Shown piece by piece: positions 38,332 through 49,838 of a DNA stretch of 64,000 nucleotides. The notes below the pieces were generated by a model. The model saw only the letters and a list, made by a program, of their open reading frames with translations. It searched no databases and was not told where the DNA came from. Source of the stretch: Campylobacterales bacterium (GTDB lineage: Bacteria; Campylobacterota; Campylobacteria; Campylobacterales; Sulfurimonadaceae); NCBI GenBank assembly GCA_026390165.1, contig JAPLGM010000008.1:1-64000 (forward strand), in the 5' to 3' direction. The position numbers were made by a program, and so were the translations under genes. Position 1 is the stretch's first letter, and the number at the start of each line of letters is the position of its first letter.

Positions 38332-38340
38332 CGAAGCGTT

Positions 38341-41131
<2,791 letters not shown>

Positions 41132-41135
<4 letters not shown>

Positions 41136-41260
41136 ATACACTCCTCTCTTTTACGTTTTGCACTTTTAACCATCATAATACCAATAGCAATGACCACGAA
41201 AACGGCACCAACCGTTTCAACGATCAAACTTGCAGGAACGCTTTGTGTCATATCGATCAT
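41132..41260 (-). CDS. 42-residue single-helix membrane protein between ileS and gatA
   Basis: A short gene linked by ATGA overlaps to both ileS (start inside its stop) and gatA. The product has a polar N-terminus ([13 protein letters not shown]), one transmembrane helix (about residues 13-31, [14 protein letters not shown]) and a strongly basic tail (KSAKRKR) that predicts a cytoplasmic C-terminus. I recall a small membrane protein gene at the same place in Campylobacter, so it is probably real and conserved. Function unknown. It is easily missed by gene finders with a length cutoff. Confidence 0.75.
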
Positions 41261-44031
41261 TCTGTAACCATCCATCCCGAAACAACCGAGGTACAACGAG
41301 GGCATACCATCTCTTCATTTTCACTGTGATATTTCCAACAACGGGGACACTTAGCTTTAGATGCTTTGGCTACATTGAATCTCTCGCCCTCAATCTCAAA
41401 TGTCCCTAAAATATTGCTCAATTCACACGCGCACCATTTAGAGATAACCAAAAATTCTTCAATATCGACTTTTTTCATCGCTTTCACAAGAGGAGACTGC
41501 GTTGAAATAACGAGTTCAAGGGTATTTTTAATTACTTTCTCTTTTTTCAAACCATCAACTATTTCATTGAATTTTTCACGAATGAGTATCATATTGGCCT
41601 CATCCCAGCTACTCTCAACCGCTTCAATTGGAGTATAGGTGATATCAAATATATCGCCTGCGCTCCCTTTGATAACCGTAGGAGCATTTTCAAAGATTTC
41701 ATCCGCTGTATAGGTCAAAATAGGGGCAATAAGCCCCAACATTGAACGAGCAATAATTGCCATTGCGCTTTGGGTTGATTTTCTCTCTGCTGAATTTGCA
41801 CTATCACAATACATTCTGTCTTTGGTAATATCGATATAAATACCGCTCAGTTCATTGACAATAAAATAGTTCAACCCACTCATCCCTTGAACGAAATTAT
41901 ACTCACCGAACAGTCGATGCGTTTCATCAAACACCGCTTTAGCCGAGGATACAATCCATTTATCAATCTCTCCCATTTCGTTATAAGGGACTATGGCCTC
42001 TAAACCATCGAGGTTGGCGAGCATAATACGGAAGGTATTACGAAGTTTGCGATACTGTTCTGCTGTTTGTTTGAGAATATTACCTGAGATTTTAAGATCC
42101 CCTTGGTAATCACTCATCGCTACCCACAAACGTAAAATTTCGGAGCCGTACTCTTTGAGAACACTGTCAGGGGCAACAACATTCCCTTTAGATTTTGACA
42201 TCTTTTCACCCTTCTCATCGACCGTAAAGCCATGGGTCAAAAGTGCTTTATAGGGGGCAATATGTTCCACCGCTGTACTCAAAAACAGTGACGATTGAAA
42301 CCATCCTCGATGCTGATCAGACCCTTCAATATACAAATCAGCTGGATACGTTCCTGCATCATAGTTACGTGATTTAAGGACGGCGTTCCATGTTGAACCA
42401 CTATCAAACCATACATCGAGAATATCGGTTACTTTTTCAAGATCCTCTGCTTTGTATGGACATCCTGGATAAAGAAGTTCTGAAATCTCCATCGAGTACC
42501 ACGCATCAGACCCGTGCATCTCAAAAATCATCGCCGTAAAATTCAACGTTTTTTCGTCCAAGATGACTTCACCTGTCGCTTTGATACGGAAAAAGGCAAT
42601 AGGAACACCCCAGTCACGCTGACGTGAGATACACCAATCAGGGCGATTTTCGACCATAGAGCCCAAACGATTACGTCCAGATTCTGGATAAAACGTTGTT
42701 TTTGCCACCTCATCTTGGGCAATCTGACGAAGCGTTTTAGTTTCCCCTTCAGGTATTCCATCTACCGAGATAAACCATTGCTTCGTTGCACGGAAAATCA
42801 ACGGGGTATGAGAACGCCAGCAGTGAGGATAGGAGTGACGGAATTTGGAAACTTTAAGTAAATTCTCTCCTAACAATTCGAGAATCGGTTCATTCGCTTT
42901 GAAAATGTGCATCCCAACGAAACCTTCAGGATTGGGTAGTAGCTTCTCTTTTACTAACGTAGTGTCGTAACACCCCGTTTCATCAACGGGCATGACGACT
43001 TCAAGATTGTAACGCAATCCGATACGGTAATCGTCTTCCCCATGCCCTGGTGCTGTGTGAACACACCCCGAACCATTCTCCATCAAAACATGCTCACCTA
43101 ACACAAGGTGAGACCCCCGCCCATTGAGAGGGTTGATTGCATAAAGGTTTTCAAATTTTTTCGCATCAATTTTTTGAACGACGGTCCCACTGAGGACACC
43201 CTCTTCAAGCATTGCTTCATAGCGTTTCTCCGCAACAATATACCCATCACTGGTACGCACATATATCTCATCCGGATGAAGTGAAATCCCCGTATTAGCA
43301 GGAAGGGTCCATGGTGTCGTTGTCCAAATAACAATCGCCGCTTTCCCTTCAATTCCTGCACGGATTTTCGCCTCATCACTCAGTTCAAACGCGACATAAA
43401 TAGAGTAATCTTCTTTATCTTCGTATTCCACTTCCGCTTCAGCCAGCGCTGTTCGCTCTGCCCAACTCCAAAAAACAGGTTTGGAACGCTCAATCAACAA
43501 CCCTTTTTTCGCCACAGCACAAAGAGTACGATAAATATTGGCTTCAAACTTGTAATCCATTGTAAGATAAGGGTTCTCCCAGTCGGCAATGACTCCAAGT
43601 TTTTTAAACTCATCACGTTGAATTGTGACAAATTCAGCAGCATGTGCACGGCAAAGAGCACGTACTTCCGCCTTGCTCAGTAGCTCTTTCTTCTGTTTAC
43701 CACCCAGTTTTTTCTCCACTTGTTGCTCAATTGGCAACCCGTGACAATCCCAACCAGGGGTAAAACGGACAGATTTACCGTTAAAATAGTGGTATTTAAC
43801 GATAATATCTTTTAAAATTTTATTCAGTGCATGCCCGATGTGGGTATTTCCATTAGCATACGGAGGACCATCGTGAAGAGTAAAACTTTGCGCCCCTTTG
43901 CGATTGGTTTTCATACGCCCGTAGACATCTGCAGCAATCCACGACGCATAGCGAAGAGGTTCATTATTGATCAAATTTCCGCGCATCGGAAACTGTGTTT
44001 GTGGTAGGAGGAGGGTATCTTTATAATCCAT
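41257..44031 (-). CDS. ileS: Isoleucyl-tRNA synthetase
   Basis: A class I synthetase of 924 residues. HIGH motif in [17 protein letters not shown] (about residue 60), a CP1 editing domain with [13 protein letters not shown], the KMSKS loop in [11 protein letters not shown] (about residue 600), and a C-terminal zinc finger [19 protein letters not shown]. This is the usual bacterial type. A T-box is not expected or seen upstream in this phylum. The start lies about 30 bases from the divergent cinA-like frame region. Confidence 0.98.
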   Translation of the reverse strand: MDYKDTLLLPQTQFPMRGNLINNEPLRYASWIAADVYGRMKTNRKGAQSFTLHDGPPYANGNTHIGHALNKILKDIIVKYHYFNGKSVRFTPGWDCHGLPIEQQVEKKLGGKQKKELLSKAEVRALCRAHAAEFVTIQRDEFKKLGVIADWENPYLTMDYKFEANIYRTLCAVAKKGLLIERSKPVFWSWAERTALAEAEVEYEDKEDYSIYVAFELSDEAKIRAGIEGKAAIVIWTTTPWTLPANTGISLHPDEIYVRTSDGYIVAEKRYEAMLEEGVLSGTVVQKIDAKKFENLYAINPLNGRGSHLVLGEHVLMENGSGCVHTAPGHGEDDYRIGLRYNLEVVMPVDETGCYDTTLVKEKLLPNPEGFVGMHIFKANEPILELLGENLLKVSKFRHSYPHCWRSHTPLIFRATKQWFISVDGIPEGETKTLRQIAQDEVAKTTFYPESGRNRLGSMVENRPDWCISRQRDWGVPIAFFRIKATGEVILDEKTLNFTAMIFEMHGSDAWYSMEISELLYPGCPYKAEDLEKVTDILDVWFDSGSTWNAVLKSRNYDAGTYPADLYIEGSDQHRGWFQSSLFLSTAVEHIAPYKALLTHGFTVDEKGEKMSKSKGNVVAPDSVLKEYGSEILRLWVAMSDYQGDLKISGNILKQTAEQYRKLRNTFRIMLANLDGLEAIVPYNEMGEIDKWIVSSAKAVFDETHRLFGEYNFVQGMSGLNYFIVNELSGIYIDITKDRMYCDSANSAERKSTQSAMAIIARSMLGLIAPILTYTADEIFENAPTVIKGSAGDIFDITYTPIEAVESSWDEANMILIREKFNEIVDGLKKEKVIKNTLELVISTQSPLVKAMKKVDIEEFLVISKWCACELSNILGTFEIEGERFNVAKASKAKCPRCWKYHSENEEMVCPRCTSVVSGWMVTE

Positions 44032-44139
44032 TTGGGATCCCTTAAATTTTCGATGTAAAAGTTGTGCATTATAGCTTTTGAGGGATTAAAATTTGCTGTC
44101 ACTGTGTTATACTATCCCAATTTAACTAAGGGTGTGTGT

Positions 44140-45231
44140 ATGAGACGAGACGTACTTTTTGTCGGAAACAAATTGATTTTAAATGAGTCGTATGAACGTT
44201 ATATCCTCCGAAGTATCAAAGAAAAGTTTTCCTCCATTGATTCTATTAGCTATTTCGAAGAATCGGACAAGGGGTTATTTCTTCATCTTGAAGGGCTCTT
44301 GAAAACTGATTCTAAACTTGTTATTATTACTACTAAAAATACTTTTACTATTATTGGAAAGCTTCTTAGCACCGTCAGTGGAGACAATCAAGTATTGCGT
44401 GAGACGATGCTTATCCCTTCTCGTGCGACGATTTTCGATGTTGGCAGTTACTTACTCCCCTATAATAGTTCTGAGATCAATGTCATTTTAGCCCATGAGG
44501 GAAAAACCCTCCCCCCCATTCTTATCGACGATGAGCAACGAAGCGGTTGGATTCATGTTTTTAATGAAGAGCTCTCCAGTGTCTCCACCCTCCTCGAGCC
44601 GTTGGCGCAAAATTTCGATGTTCGCCTAGAAGCCTCTGAACTTATAGAGGGGTGGGTCAAGGTCAAAATTACGGCACGCCGTCATGGTAATATGGCACAA
44701 TTTATTGCCTCTTCCAAAGGGCTATTGCATCACAAAGTCATCGCTGCATCCAATATATCCGCCTATATCATCGAAAAGCTCTCCCGACATCACCAAAAAA
44801 TATCGTTTGCCGAAAGTTGCAGCGGGGGATCACTTGCCTATTATTTTACCTCTCAAAATGGAGCATCAAGTGTATATGAGGGATCTCTCATCACCTACGA
44901 CAATGTTTTAAAGGCCAATTGGCTTGCTGTTGATGAGTCATCTCTTGAAGCACATGGAGCCGTCAGCGCGGAGGTGGTTAATCAAATGTCTGAAGGGGCA
45001 CTCAATGTTAGCTATGCTGATTTTGCCCTTGCCATTAGCGGTATTGCGGGACCGAGTGGAGGAACAGAGTCCAAACCTGTCGGAACGGTTTATATTAGTG
45101 CCCGCTCCAAAATAGTCGTTCATACGGAGCGATTTCAATTCGAAGGAGATCGAAACTACATCCAAGAGCAAAGCGTCTTAATGGCGATTAAAATGCTCCT
45201 CAATATTGATCGTGACCTATTTTTCTCCTAA
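44140..45231 (+). CDS. cinA: CinA-family protein (nicotinamide-nucleotide amidase-like)
   Basis: A 363-residue protein. The C-terminal 160 residues are a clear CinA/PncC domain: FAESCSGGSLAYYFTSQNGA (with the catalytic Ser), LITYDN, and ISGIAGPSGGTESKPVGTVY. PncC hydrolyses NMN to nicotinate mononucleotide. The N-terminal half is diverged from the usual COG1058 MoaB-like domain and I could not identify its motifs. I chose the ATG at 44140 (MRRDVLFVGNKLIL); in-frame codons from 44062 overlap the ileS leader and lack family sense. The tRNA operon promoter begins 15 bases after its stop. Confidence 0.85.
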   Translation: MRRDVLFVGNKLILNESYERYILRSIKEKFSSIDSISYFEESDKGLFLHLEGLLKTDSKLVIITTKNTFTIIGKLLSTVSGDNQVLRETMLIPSRATIFDVGSYLLPYNSSEINVILAHEGKTLPPILIDDEQRSGWIHVFNEELSSVSTLLEPLAQNFDVRLEASELIEGWVKVKITARRHGNMAQFIASSKGLLHHKVIAASNISAYIIEKLSRHHQKISFAESCSGGSLAYYFTSQNGASSVYEGSLITYDNVLKANWLAVDESSLEAHGAVSAEVVNQMSEGALNVSYADFALAISGIAGPSGGTESKPVGTVYISARSKIVVHTERFQFEGDRNYIQEQSVLMAIKMLLNIDRDLFFS

Positions 45232-45245
45232 TCTTTCATTTTCTC

Positions 45246-45274
45246 TTGACAAACAAAAGAAATTCCCCTATAAT
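45246..45274 (+). promoter_or_regulatory. Consensus sigma70 promoter of the tRNA operon with GC discriminator
   Basis: TTGACA (45246-45251), a 17-base spacer and TATAAT (45269-45274) are a perfect consensus. The GC-rich CCGCCC just downstream of the -10 is the discriminator type seen in stringently controlled stable RNA promoters. Confidence 0.9.
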
Positions 45275-45314
45275 TCCGCCCTCCCAATCGTACGATTTTC
45301 GGAAGATTGAAGAG

Positions 45315-45390
45315 GTCCCGTTAGCTCAGCTGGTAGAGCATTTCACTTTTAATGAAGGGGTCGATGGTTCGAATCCATCACGGGACACCA
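45315..45390 (+). tRNA. tRNA-Lys (anticodon TTT)
   Basis: Complete cloverleaf: acceptor GTCCCGT/ACGGGAC, anticodon loop CTTTTAA reading TTT, T-arm GGTTCGAATCC, and CCA encoded. First of six tRNAs in the operon. Confidence 0.97.
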
Positions 45391-45408
45391 TGATAAACAG
45401 TTTTAACT

Positions 45409-45484
45409 GACCCTTTCGTCTAGTGGCCAAGGACATTATCACTTCATGGTAAGAACAGAGGTTCAAATCCTTTAGGGGTCGCCA
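45409..45484 (+). tRNA. tRNA-Glu (anticodon TTC) with unusual C33
   Basis: Acceptor GACCCTT/AGGGGTC (one G-U), D-arm GTC...GAC as in other tRNA-Glu, anticodon stem TTATC/GGTAA, T-arm AGAGG TTCAAAT CCTTT, CCA encoded. The anticodon loop is ACTTCAT, so position 33, before the TTC anticodon, is C instead of the nearly universal T. All other positions look functional. Confidence 0.92.
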
Positions 45485-45509
45485 TTTGTTCAACAGTATT
45501 ATCAATATC

Positions 45510-45585
45510 GGGAGTTTAGCTCAGTTGGTAGAGCGCTACCCTTACAAGGTAGATGTCACAAGTTCGAGTCTTGTAATTCCCACCA
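45510..45585 (+). tRNA. tRNA-Val (anticodon TAC), copy 1
   Basis: Acceptor GGGAGTT/AATTCCC, anticodon loop CTTACAA reading TAC, CCA encoded. Identical to the copy at 45693-45768. Confidence 0.97.
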
Positions 45586-45591
45586 TAGTGT

Positions 45592-45668
45592 GCGGCCATA
45601 GTTCAGTTGGTTAGAATGCCTGCCTGTCACGCAGGAGGTCACGGGTTCGAGTCCCGTTGGCCGCGCCA
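45592..45668 (+). tRNA. tRNA-Asp (anticodon GTC), copy 1
   Basis: Acceptor GCGGCCA/TGGCCGC, anticodon loop CTGTCAC reading GTC, T-arm GGGTTCGAGTCCC, CCA encoded. Identical to the copy at 45775-45851. Confidence 0.97.
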
Positions 45669-45692
45669 TATTATTTAATTTTAAGTTTTCTC

Positions 45693-45768
45693 GGGAGTTT
45701 AGCTCAGTTGGTAGAGCGCTACCCTTACAAGGTAGATGTCACAAGTTCGAGTCTTGTAATTCCCACCA
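45693..45768 (+). tRNA. tRNA-Val (anticodon TAC), copy 2
   Basis: Second copy of the Val tRNA, sequence the same as copy 1, 24 bases after the first tRNA-Asp. Confidence 0.97.
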
Positions 45769-45774
45769 TAGCGT

Positions 45775-45851
45775 GCGGCCATAGTTCAGTTGGTTAGAAT
45801 GCCTGCCTGTCACGCAGGAGGTCACGGGTTCGAGTCCCGTTGGCCGCGCCA
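45775..45851 (+). tRNA. tRNA-Asp (anticodon GTC), copy 2
   Basis: Second copy of the Asp tRNA, sequence the same as copy 1; last gene of the tRNA operon. No clear hairpin terminator follows. Confidence 0.97.
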
Positions 45852-45900
45852 CCCTCATTTATATCTCTCTATTATTTTTTAGTTATGCTATCATTTATCT

Positions 45901-46497
45901 ATGAAACAAAAAATACTCCTCTTTACCCTCTATATTTCTATCTGGACAGTTCTTGCACTTCATCCGTGGTATCGTAATGATTGGCTTTTAGAAAATATCT
46001 TAGTCTTTATCGCTCTGCCGATTCTTATCTGGAGTGACCGCAAAACCCATTTTTCCACTGCAAGTGCCCTTATGCTCTTTCTCTTTTTTGTTTTACACGC
46101 AGTTGGTGCCCATTACACCTACAGTGAGATGCCATGGTTTTCCCCTATTACCCACTTTTTTGGCTTTGAGCGCAATCATTATGATCGGCTTGTTCACTTT
46201 TTATTTGGTTTTTTACTCTTCTTACCCTTTTATGAGTTCTTCAACTCATTTCAAAGATCAGCGATACACACATTCCTTTTTACCTCCGTTTTTCTCATCG
46301 CAGCTTCAGGTATCTATGAGGTCATCGAATGGGTCACGACAAAAATAACGCATCCCGATCTTGGAATAGCATTTTTAGGGGTTCAGGGAGATCAGTGGGA
46401 TGCCCAAAAAGATATGGCGTGCGGGTATTTTGGGACTCTTCTTGCAAGTTTAGTGTGGTATCGCCCTTTATTAAAGGAGAATCGCATTAAATTTTAA
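45901..46497 (+). CDS. YjdF-like membrane protein (DUF2238)
   Basis: A polytopic inner-membrane protein of 198 residues with about six hydrophobic helices. HAVGAHYTYSEMPW, NHYDRLVHFLFGFL and GIYEVIEW followed by GVQGDQWDAQKDM are the conserved blocks of the DUF2238/YjdF family, which has no known function. The conserved His, Asp and Glu in membrane-border positions hint at a metal or proton site. It starts 49 bases after the last tRNA, with a possible -10 (TATGCTATCAT region) in that gap. Confidence 0.87.
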   Translation: MKQKILLFTLYISIWTVLALHPWYRNDWLLENILVFIALPILIWSDRKTHFSTASALMLFLFFVLHAVGAHYTYSEMPWFSPITHFFGFERNHYDRLVHFLFGFLLFLPFYEFFNSFQRSAIHTFLFTSVFLIAASGIYEVIEWVTTKITHPDLGIAFLGVQGDQWDAQKDMACGYFGTLLASLVWYRPLLKENRIKF

Positions 46498-46561
46498 ACC
46501 TATAACTCTCTCTTTAGATAATTTCTTTTAAAATAGGGTATTTTTTTCAAAGGAATCGTTC

Positions 46562-47119
46562 ATGACCCTCTTCCTCGTGGCGTTAGGTATCATCACTCTG
46601 ATCGCTGTATTAATGTATAACTCTCTCATAGGTAAAAAAAATCAAGTTGAAAACATCTTCGCTGGGGTTGATGCTATCCTTAAAAAACGGTTCGACCTTA
46701 TCCCCAATCTTGTCGCATCTGTTTCTCAATATATGGAATACGAAAAATCAACCCTCGAAAAAGTGACAGAACTTCGTGCCCAAGCGATGAAACCCAATCT
46801 CAGTAATGAGCAAAAAATTTCTTTGGATGCAAAGCTCACTTCGGCCCTTGGCGCAATCACCATCGCGATGGAAGCCTATCCTGAACTCAAAGCCAATGAG
46901 AATGTAATGCACCTTCAACGCTCTCTCAATGAAATAGAGGAGCAAATATCCGCTGCACGCCGTGCTTATAACCAAGCGGTTACCGATTTCAATAACGCTA
47001 TTGAAATGTTCCCAACCAATATAATGGCAGGATGGATGAATTTACAGCGTCGAAAGGTATTCGAAATTACCGTTTCCGAACGTCAAAATGTTGATGTTAA
47101 TGCTCTCTTTAATCGATGA
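46562..47119 (+). CDS. lemA: LemA family protein
   Basis: A 185-residue protein with one N-terminal transmembrane helix (about 2-20), then the LemA signature NQVENIFAGVDAILKKRFDLIPNL and NEIEEQISAARRAYNQAV. LemA proteins are helical, N-out membrane proteins of unclear function. An AAGGAA site precedes the ATG. It overlaps the next gene as ATGA; lemA with a DUF3137 partner is a recurring pair. Confidence 0.95.
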   Translation: MTLFLVALGIITLIAVLMYNSLIGKKNQVENIFAGVDAILKKRFDLIPNLVASVSQYMEYEKSTLEKVTELRAQAMKPNLSNEQKISLDAKLTSALGAITIAMEAYPELKANENVMHLQRSLNEIEEQISAARRAYNQAVTDFNNAIEMFPTNIMAGWMNLQRRKVFEITVSERQNVDVNALFNR

Positions 47120-48081
47120 AATCAACCTCTGAACTCACCGATTTTTATTATAAAGAGCTCTACCCCTCGTTAGAAGAGTTAGAAAAGACAAGAGTAGAAA
47201 TCGTCTCTAGGCTCCAATGGTATGGAGGGATGGGAGTTGTTGCTTTTCTCCTCACGGCAATTTGGCTTGGGAAAAACATTGGGCTTTTTAATCCCCTCTC
47301 AATGGCTACTTTCCTAGGGTTTTTCGCAATTGGAGGATTTACCTATCGTTTTATGACACAAGGATATGCCAAAGATTTCAAAACCAAGGTGATTACCCCC
47401 CTCATCGGTGCTATTGATCCCCATCTCCTCTATAATCCCGATTTCATGATCTCACAACATCTCTTTGAGCGTTCAAAACTCTTTAACCACTCCATCGACC
47501 GTTACAGCGGAAACGATTACGTCAAAGGTTCTATAGACGGTGTCCCGCTCGAATTTTCCGATATCCATGCCGAATATCAGACACGAGATTCCAAAGGGCG
47601 TACTCAGTGGCACACCCTCTTTCGTGGATTGTTTCTCGTGGCGGAATTTAATAAGTATTTTAAGGCCAAAACTGTAATTCTTCCCGATCAAGCCGAAAAA
47701 AGTTTCGGCACCCTCATCGGAGGATGGCTACAATCCCATAACTTTTCACGTGATGATCTTATCCGTCTCGATGATCCTGCATTTGAAAAAGCGTTCGTTG
47801 TCTACGGAAATGATCCCATCGAAGCTCGTTATATACTGAGCCATTCAATGATGAAACGGATTTTGGAGTTTCAAAAAAAAGTTTCCTATCCCCTTTTCAT
47901 CTCATTTGTCCAGAATCATATCCACGTGGGGATCGGAACGAAAAAAGATCTCTTTGAACCCGCTATTTTTACATCGCTACTCGATTATAAACAGGCGATG
48001 GAGTATATCAATACCCTCCGATATACGATTGGGATTATTGAAGAGCTGAAGCTTAATGAGAAGCTGTGGAGCAAAGTCTAA
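47116..48081 (+). CDS. DUF3137 membrane protein
   Basis: A 321-residue protein with two adjacent transmembrane helices (about 36-54 and 60-78) after a helical N-terminus (ELTDFYYKELYPSLEELEK), then a large soluble domain containing DYVKGSIDGVPLEFSDIHAE and TLFRGLFLVAEFNKYF, typical of DUF3137. The function is unknown; co-occurrence with LemA suggests a common complex. The stop is one base from the stop of the convergent YigZ gene. Confidence 0.87.
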   Translation: MKSTSELTDFYYKELYPSLEELEKTRVEIVSRLQWYGGMGVVAFLLTAIWLGKNIGLFNPLSMATFLGFFAIGGFTYRFMTQGYAKDFKTKVITPLIGAIDPHLLYNPDFMISQHLFERSKLFNHSIDRYSGNDYVKGSIDGVPLEFSDIHAEYQTRDSKGRTQWHTLFRGLFLVAEFNKYFKAKTVILPDQAEKSFGTLIGGWLQSHNFSRDDLIRLDDPAFEKAFVVYGNDPIEARYILSHSMMKRILEFQKKVSYPLFISFVQNHIHVGIGTKKDLFEPAIFTSLLDYKQAMEYINTLRYTIGIIEELKLNEKLWSKV

Positions 48082-48082
48082 G

Positions 48083-48658
48083 TTAAACTCGGCGAATCGT
48101 CCGTCCAAGGAGATTAGAAAATGTTTCCAGATTCTCCGCCGTCCCTTCAATCTCGAACACCGCCCCTCTCTCTCCAAACTCTTTGGAAACAATTCGAATA
48201 CCCTGTTGAATACTCTCATACTCGACCATAGAGATAGTGGAATAATCACATTCGATGCGGTGCACAAATAGCTTTTCATACGGAAGTAAAACGGCTTGCG
48301 CGTACGCTGCATTCGCTGCTTGTGCATACGCCCGAACCAATCCTCCAGGTCCGAGTTTCGTCCCACCGAAATAGCGGACTGTAATAATCGCTGCATTAAT
48401 CAGTTCATGCCCTTGCAAAACACTCAATGTTGGTTTTCCCGATGTCCCCTTAGGTTCACCGTCATCACCGCTGTATTCAACAATCTGGTCATATTCATTG
48501 AGACTGCGGTATGCGCTAACATGATGAACTGCTTTAAGGTGTTCTTCACGAAGCCACCTCATCTGCCTATCATACAATCCAATTGGCATCAAAAATGAGA
48601 TAAACTTTGATCCTTTAATTTCTATGGAGTCGGTAAAAATTTCGTTAACGCATACCAT
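48083..48658 (-). CDS. YigZ/IMPACT family protein
   Basis: A 191-residue protein with the UPF0029/IMPACT N-terminal domain: KGSKFISFLMPI, HHVSAYR and YSGDDGEPKGTSGKPTLSVL, then TVRYFGGTKLGPGGLVRAYA. The C-terminal 65 residues are the DUF1949 domain. E. coli YigZ is of uncertain role; IMPACT in eukaryotes modulates translation. It is divergent from mutY across a 205-base region. Confidence 0.93.
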   Translation of the reverse strand: MVCVNEIFTDSIEIKGSKFISFLMPIGLYDRQMRWLREEHLKAVHHVSAYRSLNEYDQIVEYSGDDGEPKGTSGKPTLSVLQGHELINAAIITVRYFGGTKLGPGGLVRAYAQAANAAYAQAVLLPYEKLFVHRIECDYSTISMVEYESIQQGIRIVSKEFGERGAVFEIEGTAENLETFSNLLGRTIRRV

Positions 48659-48766
48659 TCGATCTTATCCTTTCAACTAATTTCTTTTACTACCTATTGA
48701 GATGATAAATTATTTTAAACATTTTTATATATTCAAACGTAATAAATATGATACAATACATTTAAT

Positions 48767-48817
48767 GAGATTTTGGGTCTGCTTCTGAGAGCGGGTAAGT
48801 CCAAAATACTCGTTCTC
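48767..48817 (+). ncRNA. Candidate structured RNA in the yigZ-mutY spacer
   Basis: Arms 48767-48776 (GAGATTTTGG) and 48801-48811 (CCAAAATACTC, one bulged A) form a 10-base stem around an inner hairpin (GCTT/GAGC). GAGAGCG (48787-48793) can also pair with CGTTCTC (48811-48817, one G-U), giving a pseudoknot or alternative fold. A TACAAT-like -10 lies 15-20 bases upstream. It matches no RNA family I know. It could be a mutY leader or a short RNA, or chance. Confidence 0.3.
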
Positions 48818-48863
48818 TTTAATCACACTGATTCTCCTAAGTACATTTTGCTACAATAGCTAA

Positions 48864-49838
48864 ATGATTCCACTTCTACATCAATCACTTTACTATTGGT
48901 ACTCACAAAATGGTCGGCACACGCTTCCATGGCGCACAACGAATAACCCGTATCACATCTATGTCAGTGAAATTATGCTCCAGCAAACGCAAGTAAAAAC
49001 TGTATTAGAGCGATTTTATTTCCCTTTTTTGGAACGATTTCCTACTTTATCCGATTTAGCCAATGCCGATGTTGATGATGTCCTAAAAAAATGGGAAGGA
49101 TTAGGCTACTACACCCGTGCTCGTAATCTTCACGCTGCCGCACAACAATGCAACGGTATTTTACCTACCAATGCCAATGATCTGATAAAACTCCCTGGAA
49201 TCGGACAAAGTACCGCTCACGCTATTAGTGCCTTTGCCTATCGTGAAAGCTTACCTATTCTCGATGCCAACGTCAAACGGATACTCCACCGTTATTTTGC
49301 TGTACGAGAGCGTAATGAGAAAAAACTGTGGGGATATGCTTACACACTTTTTGATCCGAATTCTCCATTTGAATACAATCAGGCAATGATGGATATCGGT
49401 GCAACAATCTGTACCCCTAAAAAACCCCTCTGCGCCTGTTGTCCGTTTGAAAAATGGTGTCAAGGCAAAACTTCCCCACTCGATTATCCTATGGCAAAAG
49501 TTACAACACAAAAGCCTATTCGTATTCGAAATATCCTCGTCTACCAAAAAGGGGAGAGCTACGCACTCATTCAACGACGTACACAATTTTTATCCGGTCT
49601 ATGGGGATTTTATGAATCGGAAGAATTACCTGACGAGTCGCTAAAGTTTTTAGGAGAGATTACCCAACACTACAGCCATTTTACCCTCCAAGCCGATGTC
49701 TATCTGATCGAAGAGGAGCGTTTACCCGAAGGGTTTGAGTGGTTCAGTACCGAAGAGATAACAAAACTATCCCTTGGCCGTGCCGATCACAAAGTTATAG
49801 CGCAAATCGTTCAGGATCAAAAAAAGTATCATCGCTGA
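48864..49838 (+). CDS. mutY: A/G-specific adenine glycosylase
   Basis: Removes A mispaired with 8-oxoG. The 324 residues include LPWRTTNNPYHIYVSEIMLQ with the catalytic Glu, the helix-hairpin-helix KLPGIGQSTAHAI and catalytic Asp in LPILDANVKR (about residue 135), the iron-sulfur loop C-X6-C-X2-C-X5-C (CTPKKPLCACCPFEKWC), and a C-terminal NUDIX-like 8-oxoG recognition domain (about 220-320). Its last 44 bases overlap the convergent ttcA-like gene. Confidence 0.96.
   Translation: MIPLLHQSLYYWYSQNGRHTLPWRTTNNPYHIYVSEIMLQQTQVKTVLERFYFPFLERFPTLSDLANADVDDVLKKWEGLGYYTRARNLHAAAQQCNGILPTNANDLIKLPGIGQSTAHAISAFAYRESLPILDANVKRILHRYFAVRERNEKKLWGYAYTLFDPNSPFEYNQAMMDIGATICTPKKPLCACCPFEKWCQGKTSPLDYPMAKVTTQKPIRIRNILVYQKGESYALIQRRTQFLSGLWGFYESEELPDESLKFLGEITQHYSHFTLQADVYLIEEERLPEGFEWFSTEEITKLSLGRADHKVIAQIVQDQKKYHR

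Larger units (their letters stand above)
45510..45851 (+). repeat. Tandem duplication of the tRNA-Val/tRNA-Asp unit
   Basis: The 159-base unit 45510-45668 recurs at 45693-45851. Even the six-base Val-Asp spacer is kept with one change (TAGTGT against TAGCGT), whereas the sequence between the units is unrelated to the flanks. This points to a recent duplication or to gene conversion. Confidence 0.9.

Noticed and set aside
45300-45860. tRNA cluster as an integration site for a mobile element
   Set aside because: No integrase or direct repeat of a tRNA 3' end is seen nearby; the only repeat is the whole Val-Asp unit.
48767-48830. TPP or preQ1 riboswitch because of CTGAGA and a pseudoknot-like layout
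   Set aside because: The other conserved TPP blocks are absent, the size and loop sequences do not fit preQ1, and mutY is not a thiamine or queuosine gene.
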